From positions 248,001 to 312,000 of the forward strand of contig JBJMQS010000057.1 in assembly GCA_045802605.1 (NCBI GenBank): a stretch of DNA of 64,000 bases. Reading direction: 5' to 3'. The position numbers were made by a program, and so were the translations under genes. The notes beneath the pieces were generated by a model, which did no database searches, was not told the origin of the DNA, and saw only the letters and a program-made list of their open reading frames with translations. Below are positions 25,927-34,023 of this stretch, piece after piece (the stretch's first letter is position 1; each line of letters begins with the position of its first letter). Origin of the DNA: JBJMQS01 sp045802605. Lineage in GTDB: Bacteria; Planctomycetota; Planctomycetia; Gemmatales; Gemmataceae.

Positions 25927-26901
25927 TTACTTTTTGGGTTCTTGATGACCGCCGAATCCTTTGCGAAGCGCGGAAAGCACTTTGTCGGCAAAGGCCGGGT
26001 TAAGCCGAGAGCGGAAGCGGGCGAACAAGCTCGCGGTGAGAACGGTGGCCGGCACGTCCTCGGCCATGGCAGCTTCGACGGTCCACCGCCCTTCCCCGGA
26101 GTCTTGCACAATGCCTTCGAATTGATCGAGCCGGGCATCGTCTTTCAAAGCGAGTTCGAGCAAGTCGAGGAGCCACGAACTGACGACACTGCCATGGCGC
26201 CAAACTTCGGCGATGGCATGCAGGTCGAGATTGTAGCGCATGTTCTCGGGCAACTTCGGCGACGCCGCCTTTTCGAGAATCTCGAAGCCCTCGGCGAACG
26301 ATTGCATCATGCCGTATTCGATGCCGTTGTGAATCATCTTCACGAAATGCGCCGAGCCAGCCGGGCCGCAATAAAGGTAGCCGTGCTCCGCGGTCTGAGC
26401 ACCGCGTGGTCGTTCGCCAGTTGGCGGCTCTGGCGAAAGCGAGGCGAAGATCGGCTCGCAGCGTTCGTAAGCCCAGCGATCGCCACCGATCATCAGGCAG
26501 TAGCCGCGCTCAAGGCCCCAGACGCCGCCCGACGTGCCGACGTCGAGGTAGCCGATTTTCATCTTGGCGAGTTCGCTCGCGCGGCGCACGTCATCTTTGA
26601 AATAGGTGTTGCCGCCGTCAATGATGATGTCGCCCGATTCCAACAAGCCGCCTAGTTCGGTGATCGTGGACTCTGTAATTGCACCGGCCGGCAACATCAC
26701 CCAAATCGCTCGCGGCTTGGCGAGCGATTTGATTACGTCGGTGAGCTCAAGGACTTTTGTTGCCCTGCGCTTCTCGCCCTCGTCAAAAGTCTCGGTGCGT
26801 TGCGTGTCGCGATCGTAGGCGACGCAGTCGTGTCCCGCGCGGAGCAGGCGCAAGACCATGTTGCCGCCCATGCGTCCCAAACCAACCATGCCGAGTTGCA
26901 T
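25927..26901 (-). CDS. gnd: 6-phosphogluconate dehydrogenase, decarboxylating (short, NAD-type)
   Basis: This 324-residue protein has the Rossmann start MVGLGRMGGNMVLRLLRAGH, then WVMLPAGAITESTI, GNTYFKDDVRRA and the catalytic block YLDVGTSGGVWGLERGYCLM, followed by SAHFVKMIHNGIEYGMMQ with the catalytic Lys. It is the short 300- to 330-residue form (YqeC/GndA-like), not the 470-residue E. coli Gnd, and the YDRDT region after strand 2 suggests NAD+ rather than NADP+. The reaction gives ribulose 5-phosphate in the oxidative pentose phosphate pathway. Confidence 0.93.
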   Translation of the reverse strand: MQLGMVGLGRMGGNMVLRLLRAGHDCVAYDRDTQRTETFDEGEKRRATKVLELTDVIKSLAKPRAIWVMLPAGAITESTITELGGLLESGDIIIDGGNTYFKDDVRRASELAKMKIGYLDVGTSGGVWGLERGYCLMIGGDRWAYERCEPIFASLSPEPPTGERPRGAQTAEHGYLYCGPAGSAHFVKMIHNGIEYGMMQSFAEGFEILEKAASPKLPENMRYNLDLHAIAEVWRHGSVVSSWLLDLLELALKDDARLDQFEGIVQDSGEGRWTVEAAMAEDVPATVLTASLFARFRSRLNPAFADKVLSALRKGFGGHQEPKK

Positions 26902-26978
26902 GCGTAATCCCCCGTGGCCACTCTGCCTTTGAACTATGCCGCGAGCCGGTAGGTTGCAACGGGCCAGCTTCCGCTACG

Positions 26979-28841
26979 ATGATGACCATGCAGATACTAG
27001 GCCCGGTGTTCTGGTATGACCTGATCCGAGTCGCTCGAAAGCAGCGATTCGCGCTCTGGCGAGCGGTGTATGCCCTGGTGCTGCTCATAATCCTTTACTT
27101 CTCCTACATGCAGAGTTTTCCTGCATCGGGACTTCTTTATGGCCAGACGATCCGTCAACGGAGCGACTTGGCATTTTTCGCGACTGGATTCTTCGGATGG
27201 TTCATCAGCGTTCAACTCGTTGCGGTGATTGGATTGACTCCATTTCTCACCGCGACGGCGCTAGCCGAGGAACGGTCGAAAAACACGTTGGACTTTTTGT
27301 TGACATCGCAGTTACGCGCCGGCGAAATTCTTTTTGGCAAGTTGCTGACGCGGCTGCTACAGGTTCTGATGCTCGTGTTGACAGGGCTGCCAATCCTTGC
27401 CCTCTTGCAACTCTTCGGTGGAATTGATCAGACACTGATGCTCTGCGGGTTCGCGGCGACTGCGGTCACCGCGCTGAGCATGGGTTCGCTGGGATTGTTA
27501 TGCGCCGTTCTCGTGAAGAAACCGCAAAACGCAGTGTGGCGAACCTACTACTGCCTTGGCCTCTACGCGCTCATAAGCACCGGTGTGCTATTGATCTACA
27601 ACGGTCCCACAGGTTTTCCCCGAATGAATGTTCTGGCGGGGGGAGTCAGTTCAGAGGTCGGCTTTTGGGCGGAGATTCGCGAGGTGTTGGCGATCGGCAA
27701 TCCTTATTACGCGCTGAAATGCCTCGAGGCCGCCAATAATCGCTGGCTCGGTCCGGGTCTGACGGTGGTGCCCGCACTGCTTTTGCAGTATTCGATCGTG
27801 CATTGTGCGTTCGCGATACTCGCTAACGGGTACGCACTTTTGCGGCTGCGGTCGCTGGCATCAAAGCAGATGTCCGGCATTACTAAGAAGAAGTCTCTGT
27901 ACCTCAAAGCCGCGAAGCATCCGCGAATATATTCTCGGCCAGTACTTTGGAAAGAAATGCACTGCGAGTCAAAGGCGCGTCAACGGTGGCTGGGTTTCTT
28001 CTTTTCGAAGTGGTTTTTTTGGGCGAGCTTCACGCCACTGTGGATCGTTTTAGTGATTAGCTTGGAAGGCCGCTTCGCCTACCAGATGGATTTCGTCGGC
28101 GGGCTGTTGATCGCTGCCGGACTGCTAGGTGCGGCTGGCTATCTCTTGCGAGCCAGCCTTCATGCCGCGCGTGCAATCGGCGCTGAGCGTGATCGGCTAA
28201 CCCTGGACAATTTGCTGGTCACCGACTTGGACGCCAACGAGATTCTTCGTGAGAAATGGTGGGGTAGCCTGTTGGCCGGACGATGGGTCGCCATCTGGCT
28301 GGTGGTTCACTGGTCTTTGTGTGTGTTTTTTTTACTGCTCCGCCCGAGTGGTCTGCCGCTATTGGTGGCGGAGTTGTGCGCATATGCCGCTTTTTTGGTC
28401 AGCGTGGGAATGTACTTTTCGGTGAAAGCGAAGACGACAAAGGCATCGGTCACCAAGACACTACTCACCGGATTTGGTGGAACGACGGTCCTGCCTTTTT
28501 TGCTCATCCAGTTCTTTAGGATCTTGGATCCCCCGCCGCGATCCTACGATTACTTGTCGAGCTGGCAGCCGCGCGAGATTATTTCGGATGCGCTTATACC
28601 CGCGAGAATCATGTTCGAAACGGCAATGCCGGAAAACTCGAATTACTACATCGGTTACTGGACAAATCACACGGTTCCGGCTGCATTCGTGTGCATACTC
28701 GTCTACGGCCTGCTGGCGTTAGCATTCTGGTCCGCTGCGCAAAGCGCCTCGCGCAAAAGGTTTGGGGTGCAACGTCCACGCAACCTCAAGCACCGCCATG
28801 GTTGGCCGCAGACCGACGACACTGAAGTCTTACAAGCCTGA
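26979..28841 (+). CDS. ABC-2 type transporter membrane protein
   Basis: From ATG 26979 the protein has 620 residues, with about 12 hydrophobic helices. The ABC-2 landmarks are present twice: LAEERSKNTLDFLLTSQLRA with GEILFGKLLTRLLQVL, and GAERDRLTLDNLLVTDLDAN with EILREKWWGSL. So two ABC-2 halves are fused. No ATPase gene is adjacent, so the partner is elsewhere. A similar double-length protein is encoded at 37276-39078. It is divergent from gnd (77 bp) and ends in an inverted repeat. Confidence 0.85.
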   Translation: MMTMQILGPVFWYDLIRVARKQRFALWRAVYALVLLIILYFSYMQSFPASGLLYGQTIRQRSDLAFFATGFFGWFISVQLVAVIGLTPFLTATALAEERSKNTLDFLLTSQLRAGEILFGKLLTRLLQVLMLVLTGLPILALLQLFGGIDQTLMLCGFAATAVTALSMGSLGLLCAVLVKKPQNAVWRTYYCLGLYALISTGVLLIYNGPTGFPRMNVLAGGVSSEVGFWAEIREVLAIGNPYYALKCLEAANNRWLGPGLTVVPALLLQYSIVHCAFAILANGYALLRLRSLASKQMSGITKKKSLYLKAAKHPRIYSRPVLWKEMHCESKARQRWLGFFFSKWFFWASFTPLWIVLVISLEGRFAYQMDFVGGLLIAAGLLGAAGYLLRASLHAARAIGAERDRLTLDNLLVTDLDANEILREKWWGSLLAGRWVAIWLVVHWSLCVFFLLLRPSGLPLLVAELCAYAAFLVSVGMYFSVKAKTTKASVTKTLLTGFGGTTVLPFLLIQFFRILDPPPRSYDYLSSWQPREIISDALIPARIMFETAMPENSNYYIGYWTNHTVPAAFVCILVYGLLALAFWSAAQSASRKRFGVQRPRNLKHRHGWPQTDDTEVLQA

Positions 28842-28885
28842 AGCGCAAGCGAAGGAGAAATCCATCTTCGCTCGCGCTTCAGGCT
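28835..28885. terminator. Bidirectional terminator-like hairpin
   Basis: The left arm AGCCTGAAGCGCAAGCGAAGG (28835-28855, interrupted below 20 bases of perfect pairing) pairs with 28865-28885 with two mismatches around a 9-base loop. It overlaps the stop codon of the ABC-2 gene and lies between that gene and a convergent small gene. Confidence 0.6.
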
Positions 28886-28905
28886 AGTACGAACTCCGGC
28901 GATGT

Positions 28906-29238
28906 TTAATCCATCATGAAGAAGTCCCGCGGACTTCGCACATACGGGTGGGTCGGGAATGCCAATGGGCCGGTTGGCTTGCAGGTCGGGGCGTTCGACG
29001 GATAAGCCCCAGTGAATAGGCACTGCTTGGTCGAGTTGTAGGCGCCGCACACGCGGTGCCCATCGAGCACGTTGTCGCACGGCGACTCGCCGCGGAAGCG
29101 AGCGAAGAAGCGCGGCTGGCAGCAATTGCTACTGCTACCGCACGAATCGCATGAGCTGCAGGGATATTGAGCGGAGGCCGTGGCCGCCCCAATCGTCATG
29201 ACGAGGCCTGCGGCAAGGCCGGCGAGAATCGAACGCAT
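28906..29238 (-). CDS. Small secreted Cys-rich protein
   Basis: The ATG 29238 follows GAAAGGA and gives 110 residues. The signal peptide RSILAGLAAGLVMTIGAATA ends at ASA-Q. The mature N-terminus has eight Cys in 24 residues (CSSCDSCGSSSNCC), then CDNVLDGHRVCGAY and more spaced Cys. It has no visible catalytic motif. With 1410, 1842 and 62725 it makes four short exported Cys-rich proteins in this window. Confidence 0.7.
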   Translation of the reverse strand: MRSILAGLAAGLVMTIGAATASAQYPCSSCDSCGSSSNCCQPRFFARFRGESPCDNVLDGHRVCGAYNSTKQCLFTGAYPSNAPTCKPTGPLAFPTHPYVRSPRDFFMMD

Positions 29239-29404
29239 GGCGAATCCTTTCGAGTTCGGGACGGAATCCGGCACTGTTAGATCGTCCGGCCGGCCCCCAA
29301 CCACGCAATGCGATAACGATTGTGCGAGCGCGTTGTCGTAGCGAACGGTCCGGTCGTGCCGAAGGTGTGGGCTGCAATCATTTCGCCTGAAATTCCGGCG
29401 ACTC

Positions 29405-30187
29405 TCAGATGCCGATGGTTTGTCGCCACCGAACCGCGGCCACCAGCAAGAACACCAGTGCGAAAACGATGATCCCGAACAAGGTAATGGATGCCGTAAC
29501 GAACCAAGAAACCGCCGGATTGTCGGCCGCTCGCATGTTCGGCAGCAATTTGATCAACTCGGCCTCGACCTGACTTCGCACTTCCGGGTCCAGCACTTCC
29601 CAGTGCAGAGTAATGTTTCGCGACGACGGGAGCACGTGAACCGCTAATTGGGCCCGTTCTTGTCGCCTTTCCTCGCCGACCGGTTCGGGTGGGCCAATAC
29701 CCGGCCGCCAAGACGCGATGGGCCGAAGGGGTTTTTGCAGGTCGTATCGATTATTCTTGCGCTGCCAGACGATCGCGAGCCGGCCGAAAACCCACTCGAG
29801 GGCCGACCAAATGTGATCGATGTCGGCGTTGTAAATGATCGTGTACTTGCGCCGCCGGCGAATGAGGTTTAACGAGCCGCTGACCACGAAAAGAAAAAAC
29901 AGAAGCCACAACAACATCGCTTGACTGTCATTCCTTGCGACGAGCCCCGCCCATTCGGAAACGCGGCCATGCAGCACATACCACCGCCAAGTCGCGTTGA
30001 GTCCCGCCAACACGACTGGGCCGCCGCACAGAATAAAGCCGGCGCAGGCCAGTAACACACCCGCGAAATCCCACGTGCCGGGGATCAAACTGGCGCGGCG
30101 GCGCGTGTTTAGCCCGACCAAGATCAAGCAATATGTCAGCAGCGGCGCAAGACAGATAATGCCAAAAATCAAAAGCCGTTGAAGCAA
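29405..30187 (-). CDS. Membrane protein of unknown function (four TM)
   Basis: This 260-residue protein has hydrophobic helices at about residues 3-24, 40-62, 88-107 and 225-250. The soluble segment between helices 3 and 4 (IIYNADIDHIWSALEWVFGR and NITLHWEVLDPEVRSQVEAE) probably lies in the cytoplasm. No family is recognised. There is a 99-bp gap to the next feature and the 5' side is divergent from a cyclophilin gene. Confidence 0.65.
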   Translation of the reverse strand: MLQRLLIFGIICLAPLLTYCLILVGLNTRRRASLIPGTWDFAGVLLACAGFILCGGPVVLAGLNATWRWYVLHGRVSEWAGLVARNDSQAMLLWLLFFLFVVSGSLNLIRRRRKYTIIYNADIDHIWSALEWVFGRLAIVWQRKNNRYDLQKPLRPIASWRPGIGPPEPVGEERRQERAQLAVHVLPSSRNITLHWEVLDPEVRSQVEAELIKLLPNMRAADNPAVSWFVTASITLFGIIVFALVFLLVAAVRWRQTIGI

Positions 30188-30323
30188 AACAATACCCCGG
30201 CGAGACGCGAAAGGCGGTTAGACCAAAATATAGGTCGCTGGCGCAGCATTGCAATCAGCAGTTGACCGCGACGGCACCCCGGGCTATCGTCCCGCCGCTT
30301 CCAGGTCTGGTAAGGAGCGGAAA

Positions 30324-31166
30324 ATGCGCAGCTTGCAAATAGGCCACATGGCCATTCTCGTCATAGCCTTGAGCGGATGCGGTAAGAAATCGGCGACACC
30401 CGTCGCGGAAAACCGCCCTTCCCCAGTCGCGTCGATTCCGAACCCCGAGACAACGGTCGCCGAAAAAAGCCCGAGCGACGAGATGGCTCGGCTGCATCAG
30501 CCATTCGGCGACGCTGTTCTCATTCAGCACCCCGGCAATCAACAATTGCCGCCAGACCGGACAATGGCTGGCCTCTCCACAGTGAGACTCCGTATGGAGG
30601 TCGAACGCCAGTGGGACACGATTCGTTTTGTCGATGCGAAGGGTAAGCCCATCGTCTATCTTGCGACAATCAACTCGGACTTTGGCACCTTCCGCGTCCA
30701 GTTGCGACCCGAGGTCGCGCCAAACCATGTGCGCAATTTCGTGGCACTTGCGAATGCCAGCTATTACAACGGCTTGTCGTTCGAGCACTTGATCTCGCAG
30801 GACGGGGACGGGCCCGACTCGCATTTGGAGATGGTTGAAGCCGGCTGCCCACTCGGCACTGGTGAACCCGGCATCGGCCATCTCGGATATTGGCTGCGGC
30901 CCGAAGTCGATGAAACCCTCACGCATCAGCCCGGGTCATTTGGCGCATACCACGACGATGAGCCCGAAACGGCCGCTTGCCGTTTCTACATCACGCTCAC
31001 GAATGCACCGGCGATGGACGGCAATTACACGGTGTTTGGCCAGGTGGTGGAAGGATTGGACGTTGTGCGTACAATTTCGAAGTTACCCAAGGTTGCGGGG
31101 TCATTTCAGCCGGAGAAACCGGCGATGATCCGCAACGTTACAATCGAAACGCATGAAGTGCGGTAG
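30324..31166 (+). CDS. Lipoprotein peptidyl-prolyl isomerase (cyclophilin type)
   Basis: The ATG 30324 follows AAGGAG (30312-30317) and gives 280 residues. The signal ends VIALSGCG, a lipobox. The N-terminal 100 residues are a linker; the cyclophilin domain follows: NSDFGTFRVQLRPEVAPNHV with VRNFVALANASYYNGLSFEH, then GSFGAYHDDEPETAACRFYI and NYTVFGQVVEGLDVVRTISK. The usual catalytic FHR reads FEHL here, so activity may be weak. Its expected place is the periplasmic face of a membrane, in protein folding. Confidence 0.85.
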   Translation: MRSLQIGHMAILVIALSGCGKKSATPVAENRPSPVASIPNPETTVAEKSPSDEMARLHQPFGDAVLIQHPGNQQLPPDRTMAGLSTVRLRMEVERQWDTIRFVDAKGKPIVYLATINSDFGTFRVQLRPEVAPNHVRNFVALANASYYNGLSFEHLISQDGDGPDSHLEMVEAGCPLGTGEPGIGHLGYWLRPEVDETLTHQPGSFGAYHDDEPETAACRFYITLTNAPAMDGNYTVFGQVVEGLDVVRTISKLPKVAGSFQPEKPAMIRNVTIETHEVR

Positions 31167-31341
31167 CGAACTCGCGAACCGCCCTCGACACGGAACCGAT
31201 GCCCGCGGGAGGAGTGGGGAGGGGTTCCACGCACAGGACAGTTGTGAACCTGGTCAGGCCGGAAGGTGCAGCCATAAGCAATGAGTTCTGGTGCAGTGGG
31301 AGTGCCTCTTCTCGCCACCGACCGCGGGCGCCTTTTTCACT

Positions 31342-32607
31342 ATGGCGAAACGCACCACTGAAGTAGCACCCAAGCCGGAGCAGCCCGCGGAATACACGGT
31401 GCTCGCCCGGCGATATCGCCCCAAGCAATTCGACGAACTCATCGGCCAAGAACCCGTCGCACAAGCCCTGAAGAATGCCCTGACCGGCGGCCGGGTCGCG
31501 CACGCATACTTGTTCACCGGCTCGCGCGGAGTCGGCAAAACCTCTGCTGCGCGAATCCTTGCCAAGGCGCTGAATTGCGAAAAAGGGCCGACGCCAACGC
31601 CCTGCGATAAATGCGATATCTGCACAAGCATTGCGACCGGCGACGATGTGGACGTGCTGGAAATCGACGGGGCGTCGAACCGCGGCATCGACAATATCCG
31701 GGAGCTGCGACAAAACGCCCAACTGCATCCGGCCCGCGCACGATACAAGATCTACATCATCGACGAAGTGCACGCGCTCTCGAAGGACGCATTCAACGCG
31801 CTTCTGAAAACACTCGAAGAACCGCCGGGCCGGGTGAAGTTCATTTTCGCGACCACGGAAGCGGGCAAGGTCCCAATCACGATTCTGTCGCGGTGCCAGC
31901 GATTTGATTTTGCGCTCATTGCCACGCCGCGCATCGCCGAGCATCTTCGCTTGATTGTTAAACAGGAGAAGCTCGAAGCCGATGACGCAGCCTTGGAGTT
32001 GGTCGCTCGACGGGCGGCCGGCTCGATGCGAGACGCCGAATCGCTGTTGGATCAGCTCCTCGCGTTCGGCGAGCGGCTGACTCCCGCGCTCGTGCATCGG
32101 ATGCTTGGAACAGCGTCGGCCGAACGAATCAGCGCGATCGCTGAAGCGGCGATTGGCCGCGATGTGAAGAAATCGCTCGAGCTATTAGCAGTAGCGCAAA
32201 CCGAGGGAGCACAAGCCGGCGAACTGCTCGATCAGTTGGTCGAATTTTGGCGCGATCTGCTTCTGGTCGCGAGCTGCGGCACTACGGACCTCAACGTGTC
32301 TGCTTCGCCGTCGCTTCTACAAACACTGACGAAAAAGACATCCGTTGAAGCAATCCTCGCTGGCCTCGACATCCTGACCGCTGCCAAATCGCGCATGAAG
32401 CTCTCAAGCTATGGCAAAGTGCTCGTCGAGATGGCAGTCATTCGACTGGCTCGGTTGGATCAGATGCTTTCGATTAGCGACTTGTGGTCGGCTGCCCAGC
32501 GTGGTGAAACGGCTGCTGTTAGTAACAGGATCGCGCCGGCCAACGATGGAGCCATGGCCGAAAAAAAAAAGCTGATGAACCGAGTACAAATGGTCCCGTC
32601 GCTCTGA
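31342..32607 (+). CDS. dnaX: DNA polymerase III subunit gamma (zero-frame product of dnaX)
   Basis: The zero-frame product has 421 residues. It holds the clamp-loader AAA+ ATPase: RYRPKQFDELIGQ, Walker A TGSRGVGKTSAARI, zinc motif CDKCDICTSI with an earlier Cys, Walker B YIIDEVHALSKDAFNALL with KTLEEPP, sensor 1 FATTEAGKVPITILSRCQRF, then the lid and collar helices. The frame ends 36 bases after an A10 run, at TGA 32605. A tau-like C-terminal domain follows in the -1 frame, so the short form lacks the polymerase-binding region. Start ATG 31342 gives the usual N-terminus. Genes ybaB, recR and rpoN follow in the same operon. Confidence 0.93.
   Translation: MAKRTTEVAPKPEQPAEYTVLARRYRPKQFDELIGQEPVAQALKNALTGGRVAHAYLFTGSRGVGKTSAARILAKALNCEKGPTPTPCDKCDICTSIATGDDVDVLEIDGASNRGIDNIRELRQNAQLHPARARYKIYIIDEVHALSKDAFNALLKTLEEPPGRVKFIFATTEAGKVPITILSRCQRFDFALIATPRIAEHLRLIVKQEKLEADDAALELVARRAAGSMRDAESLLDQLLAFGERLTPALVHRMLGTASAERISAIAEAAIGRDVKKSLELLAVAQTEGAQAGELLDQLVEFWRDLLLVASCGTTDLNVSASPSLLQTLTKKTSVEAILAGLDILTAAKSRMKLSSYGKVLVEMAVIRLARLDQMLSISDLWSAAQRGETAAVSNRIAPANDGAMAEKKKLMNRVQMVPSL
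32561..32571 (+). promoter_or_regulatory. A10-G slippage and -1 frameshift site in dnaX
   Basis: Ten A bases (32561-32570) are followed by G. In the zero frame the last seven bases read A-AAA-AAG, the same heptamer as in E. coli dnaX. A Shine-Dalgarno-like TGGAG lies at 32547-32551, about 9 bases upstream. A hairpin CCGTCG/CGACGG (32596-32614) is 24 bases downstream and encloses the zero-frame stop codon. All three parts are seen directly; their use is inferred. Confidence 0.7.
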
Positions 32608-33053
32608 CCGACGGCACATTAGGTGCAGTTTGGGGAGAAGTTCTTACCCAAGTTGGCGCAATGTTAGCGGGAGATTTGCAGAAGGCTGAATTACCAGCAA
32701 TTTTCGCGCCAAATCAGCTAGTTATTTCATTTTCGAACGTCTATAATTCGCAATACCAAGCCTGTTCGGACCCATTACGCATGAAACGGGTCGAGGACGC
32801 CTTGGCGCGGGTCACCAGCCAAACTTGGACCGTTCGATTTGAACTCCGAGAGGCCGGCCCTGCGGACGCAGTCCCACAGGCAGCAGAAGTCGCGCCTGTT
32901 TTGGACCCGCACAACCAGCCGCTCGTGGAAAAGGTCATGGGCACGCTCGCGGCCAAGTTGCTCAAGGTGGACGAGGGATTCGGCCACGTGCAATCGAGCC
33001 GGCCCGCCATTCACGACGAAGAGGAGGGGTGGCCGAGCACGGAGGAGGAATGA
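32568..33053 (+). CDS. dnaX: Tau-specific C-terminal part of DnaX, in the -1 frame
   Basis: If the ribosome or polymerase slips by one base at 32561-32570, reading continues in this frame without a stop until TGA 33051, giving a product of about 570 residues in all. The sequence is typical of the DnaX C-terminus: LGAVWGEVLTQVGAMLAGDL, then PNQLVISFSNVYNSQYQACS and RMKRVEDALARVTSQTWTVR, with an acidic tail. There is no ribosome site before the internal ATG at 32661, so independent translation is less likely than frameshifting. In the alternative, the A-run is one base short of its true length and the whole is one plain frame. Confidence 0.8.
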   Translation, partial: KADEPSTNGPVALTDGTLGAVWGEVLTQVGAMLAGDLQKAELPAIFAPNQLVISFSNVYNSQYQACSDPLRMKRVEDALARVTSQTWTVRFELREAGPADAVPQAAEVAPVLDPHNQPLVEKVMGTLAAKLLKVDEGFGHVQSSRPAIHDEEEGWPSTEEE

Positions 33054-33054
33054 C

Positions 33055-33396
33055 ATGTTCAAGCAATTCACACAGTTTGCCGGGCTGTTAGGCAAGCTGC
33101 CGCAGCTCAAAGAAGAGTTCGCAAAATTCCAAGCGAAGGCGGGCGATATCGTCGCCGAAGGCAAAGCCGGCGGCGATATGGTCAGCGTGTCGGTCAACGG
33201 AAAGTTCATCGTCACGAAGATCCGACTCAGCGACGAAGCCATCAAACTGCAAGATCGCGAGATGCTTGAAGACCTGATCAAAGCGGCTACGAATCAGGCA
33301 CTCGAAAAAGTCCGCAAGCTTTTGTCGGATGAAGCACAAAAGGTGGCAGCGGATATGGGTCTGCCGCCCGGCTTAGGTATCCCAGGATTGAGTTGA
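33055..33396 (+). CDS. YbaB/EbfC family nucleoid-associated protein
   Basis: This 113-residue protein starts one base after the tau stop codon, with GGAGGAGG just before it. It has the family shape: a helix-rich N-terminus (FGLLGKLPQLKEEFAKF-like), then a beta hairpin (DMVSVSVNGKFIVTKIRLSD) and a C-terminal helix (LIKAATNQALEKVRKLLSDE). YbaB dimers bind DNA. In most bacteria the gene lies between dnaX and recR, as here. Confidence 0.93.
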   Translation: MFKQFTQFAGLLGKLPQLKEEFAKFQAKAGDIVAEGKAGGDMVSVSVNGKFIVTKIRLSDEAIKLQDREMLEDLIKAATNQALEKVRKLLSDEAQKVAADMGLPPGLGIPGLS

Positions 33397-33398
33397 CC

Positions 33399-33998
33399 AT
33401 GGACGGACCCGCGGGAGCGATCGAAAGATTGGCGGCAGCTTTTGCAAAGCTGCCAGGCATCGGCCCGAAGTCAGCCGAGCGGATGACGCACTTCCTGCTC
33501 GCCGGCGATCGTGTCGCGGCTATCGAACTGTCCGAATCGCTGCGAGACATCATTGAGCAAGTGCATCCGTGCAAAGATTGTTTCAACTTGACGGAGGCCG
33601 CCGTTTGCCGCATCTGCGGCGATGTTCGCCGGGATCAAACAACGATCTGCGTGGTCGAAACCCCAAGGGATTTAGCCATGCTGGAGCGGACCGGGAACTA
33701 TCGTGGTGTGTATCACGTGCTCGGCGGCCGGTTGGCACCCTTGGATAACTTCGGTCCTGAGAAGCTCACGATCGATGCATTGGTTCGACGTGTGGAACGC
33801 GGCGGGGTGCAAGAGGTGATTCTCGCTACCAACCCGACGATGGAGGGCGATGGTACGGCTCTGTACGTTTCGAATTTACTTGCAAATAGTGGTGTCCGAG
33901 TGACCCGATTGGCGCGAGGTTTGCCTTCGGGGTCATCGCTGGAATTGGCAAACGCGCAGATGCTCTGTGATGCTTTGGAAGGACGACGGAGCTTTTAG
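33399..33998 (+). CDS. recR: Recombination protein RecR
   Basis: This 199-residue protein has the helix-hairpin-helix LAAAFAKLPGIGPKSAERMT, a four-Cys zinc finger (CKDCFNLTEAAVCRICGD), and a Toprim domain (TTICVVETPRDLAMLERTGN with YRGVYHVLGG). The Walker-B-like tail follows (VILATNPTMEGDGTALYVS, then VTRLARGLPSGSSLELAN). RecR acts with RecF and RecO in gap repair. It starts three bases after the ybaB stop. Confidence 0.96.
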   Translation: MDGPAGAIERLAAAFAKLPGIGPKSAERMTHFLLAGDRVAAIELSESLRDIIEQVHPCKDCFNLTEAAVCRICGDVRRDQTTICVVETPRDLAMLERTGNYRGVYHVLGGRLAPLDNFGPEKLTIDALVRRVERGGVQEVILATNPTMEGDGTALYVSNLLANSGVRVTRLARGLPSGSSLELANAQMLCDALEGRRSF

Positions 33999-34023
33999 CT
34001 CCGGTTAACATAAGGCGGTTCCC

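Noticed and set aside
25187..26655. Long plus-strand frames opposite the M42 peptidase and gnd
   Set aside because: Both minus-strand genes have complete family motifs.
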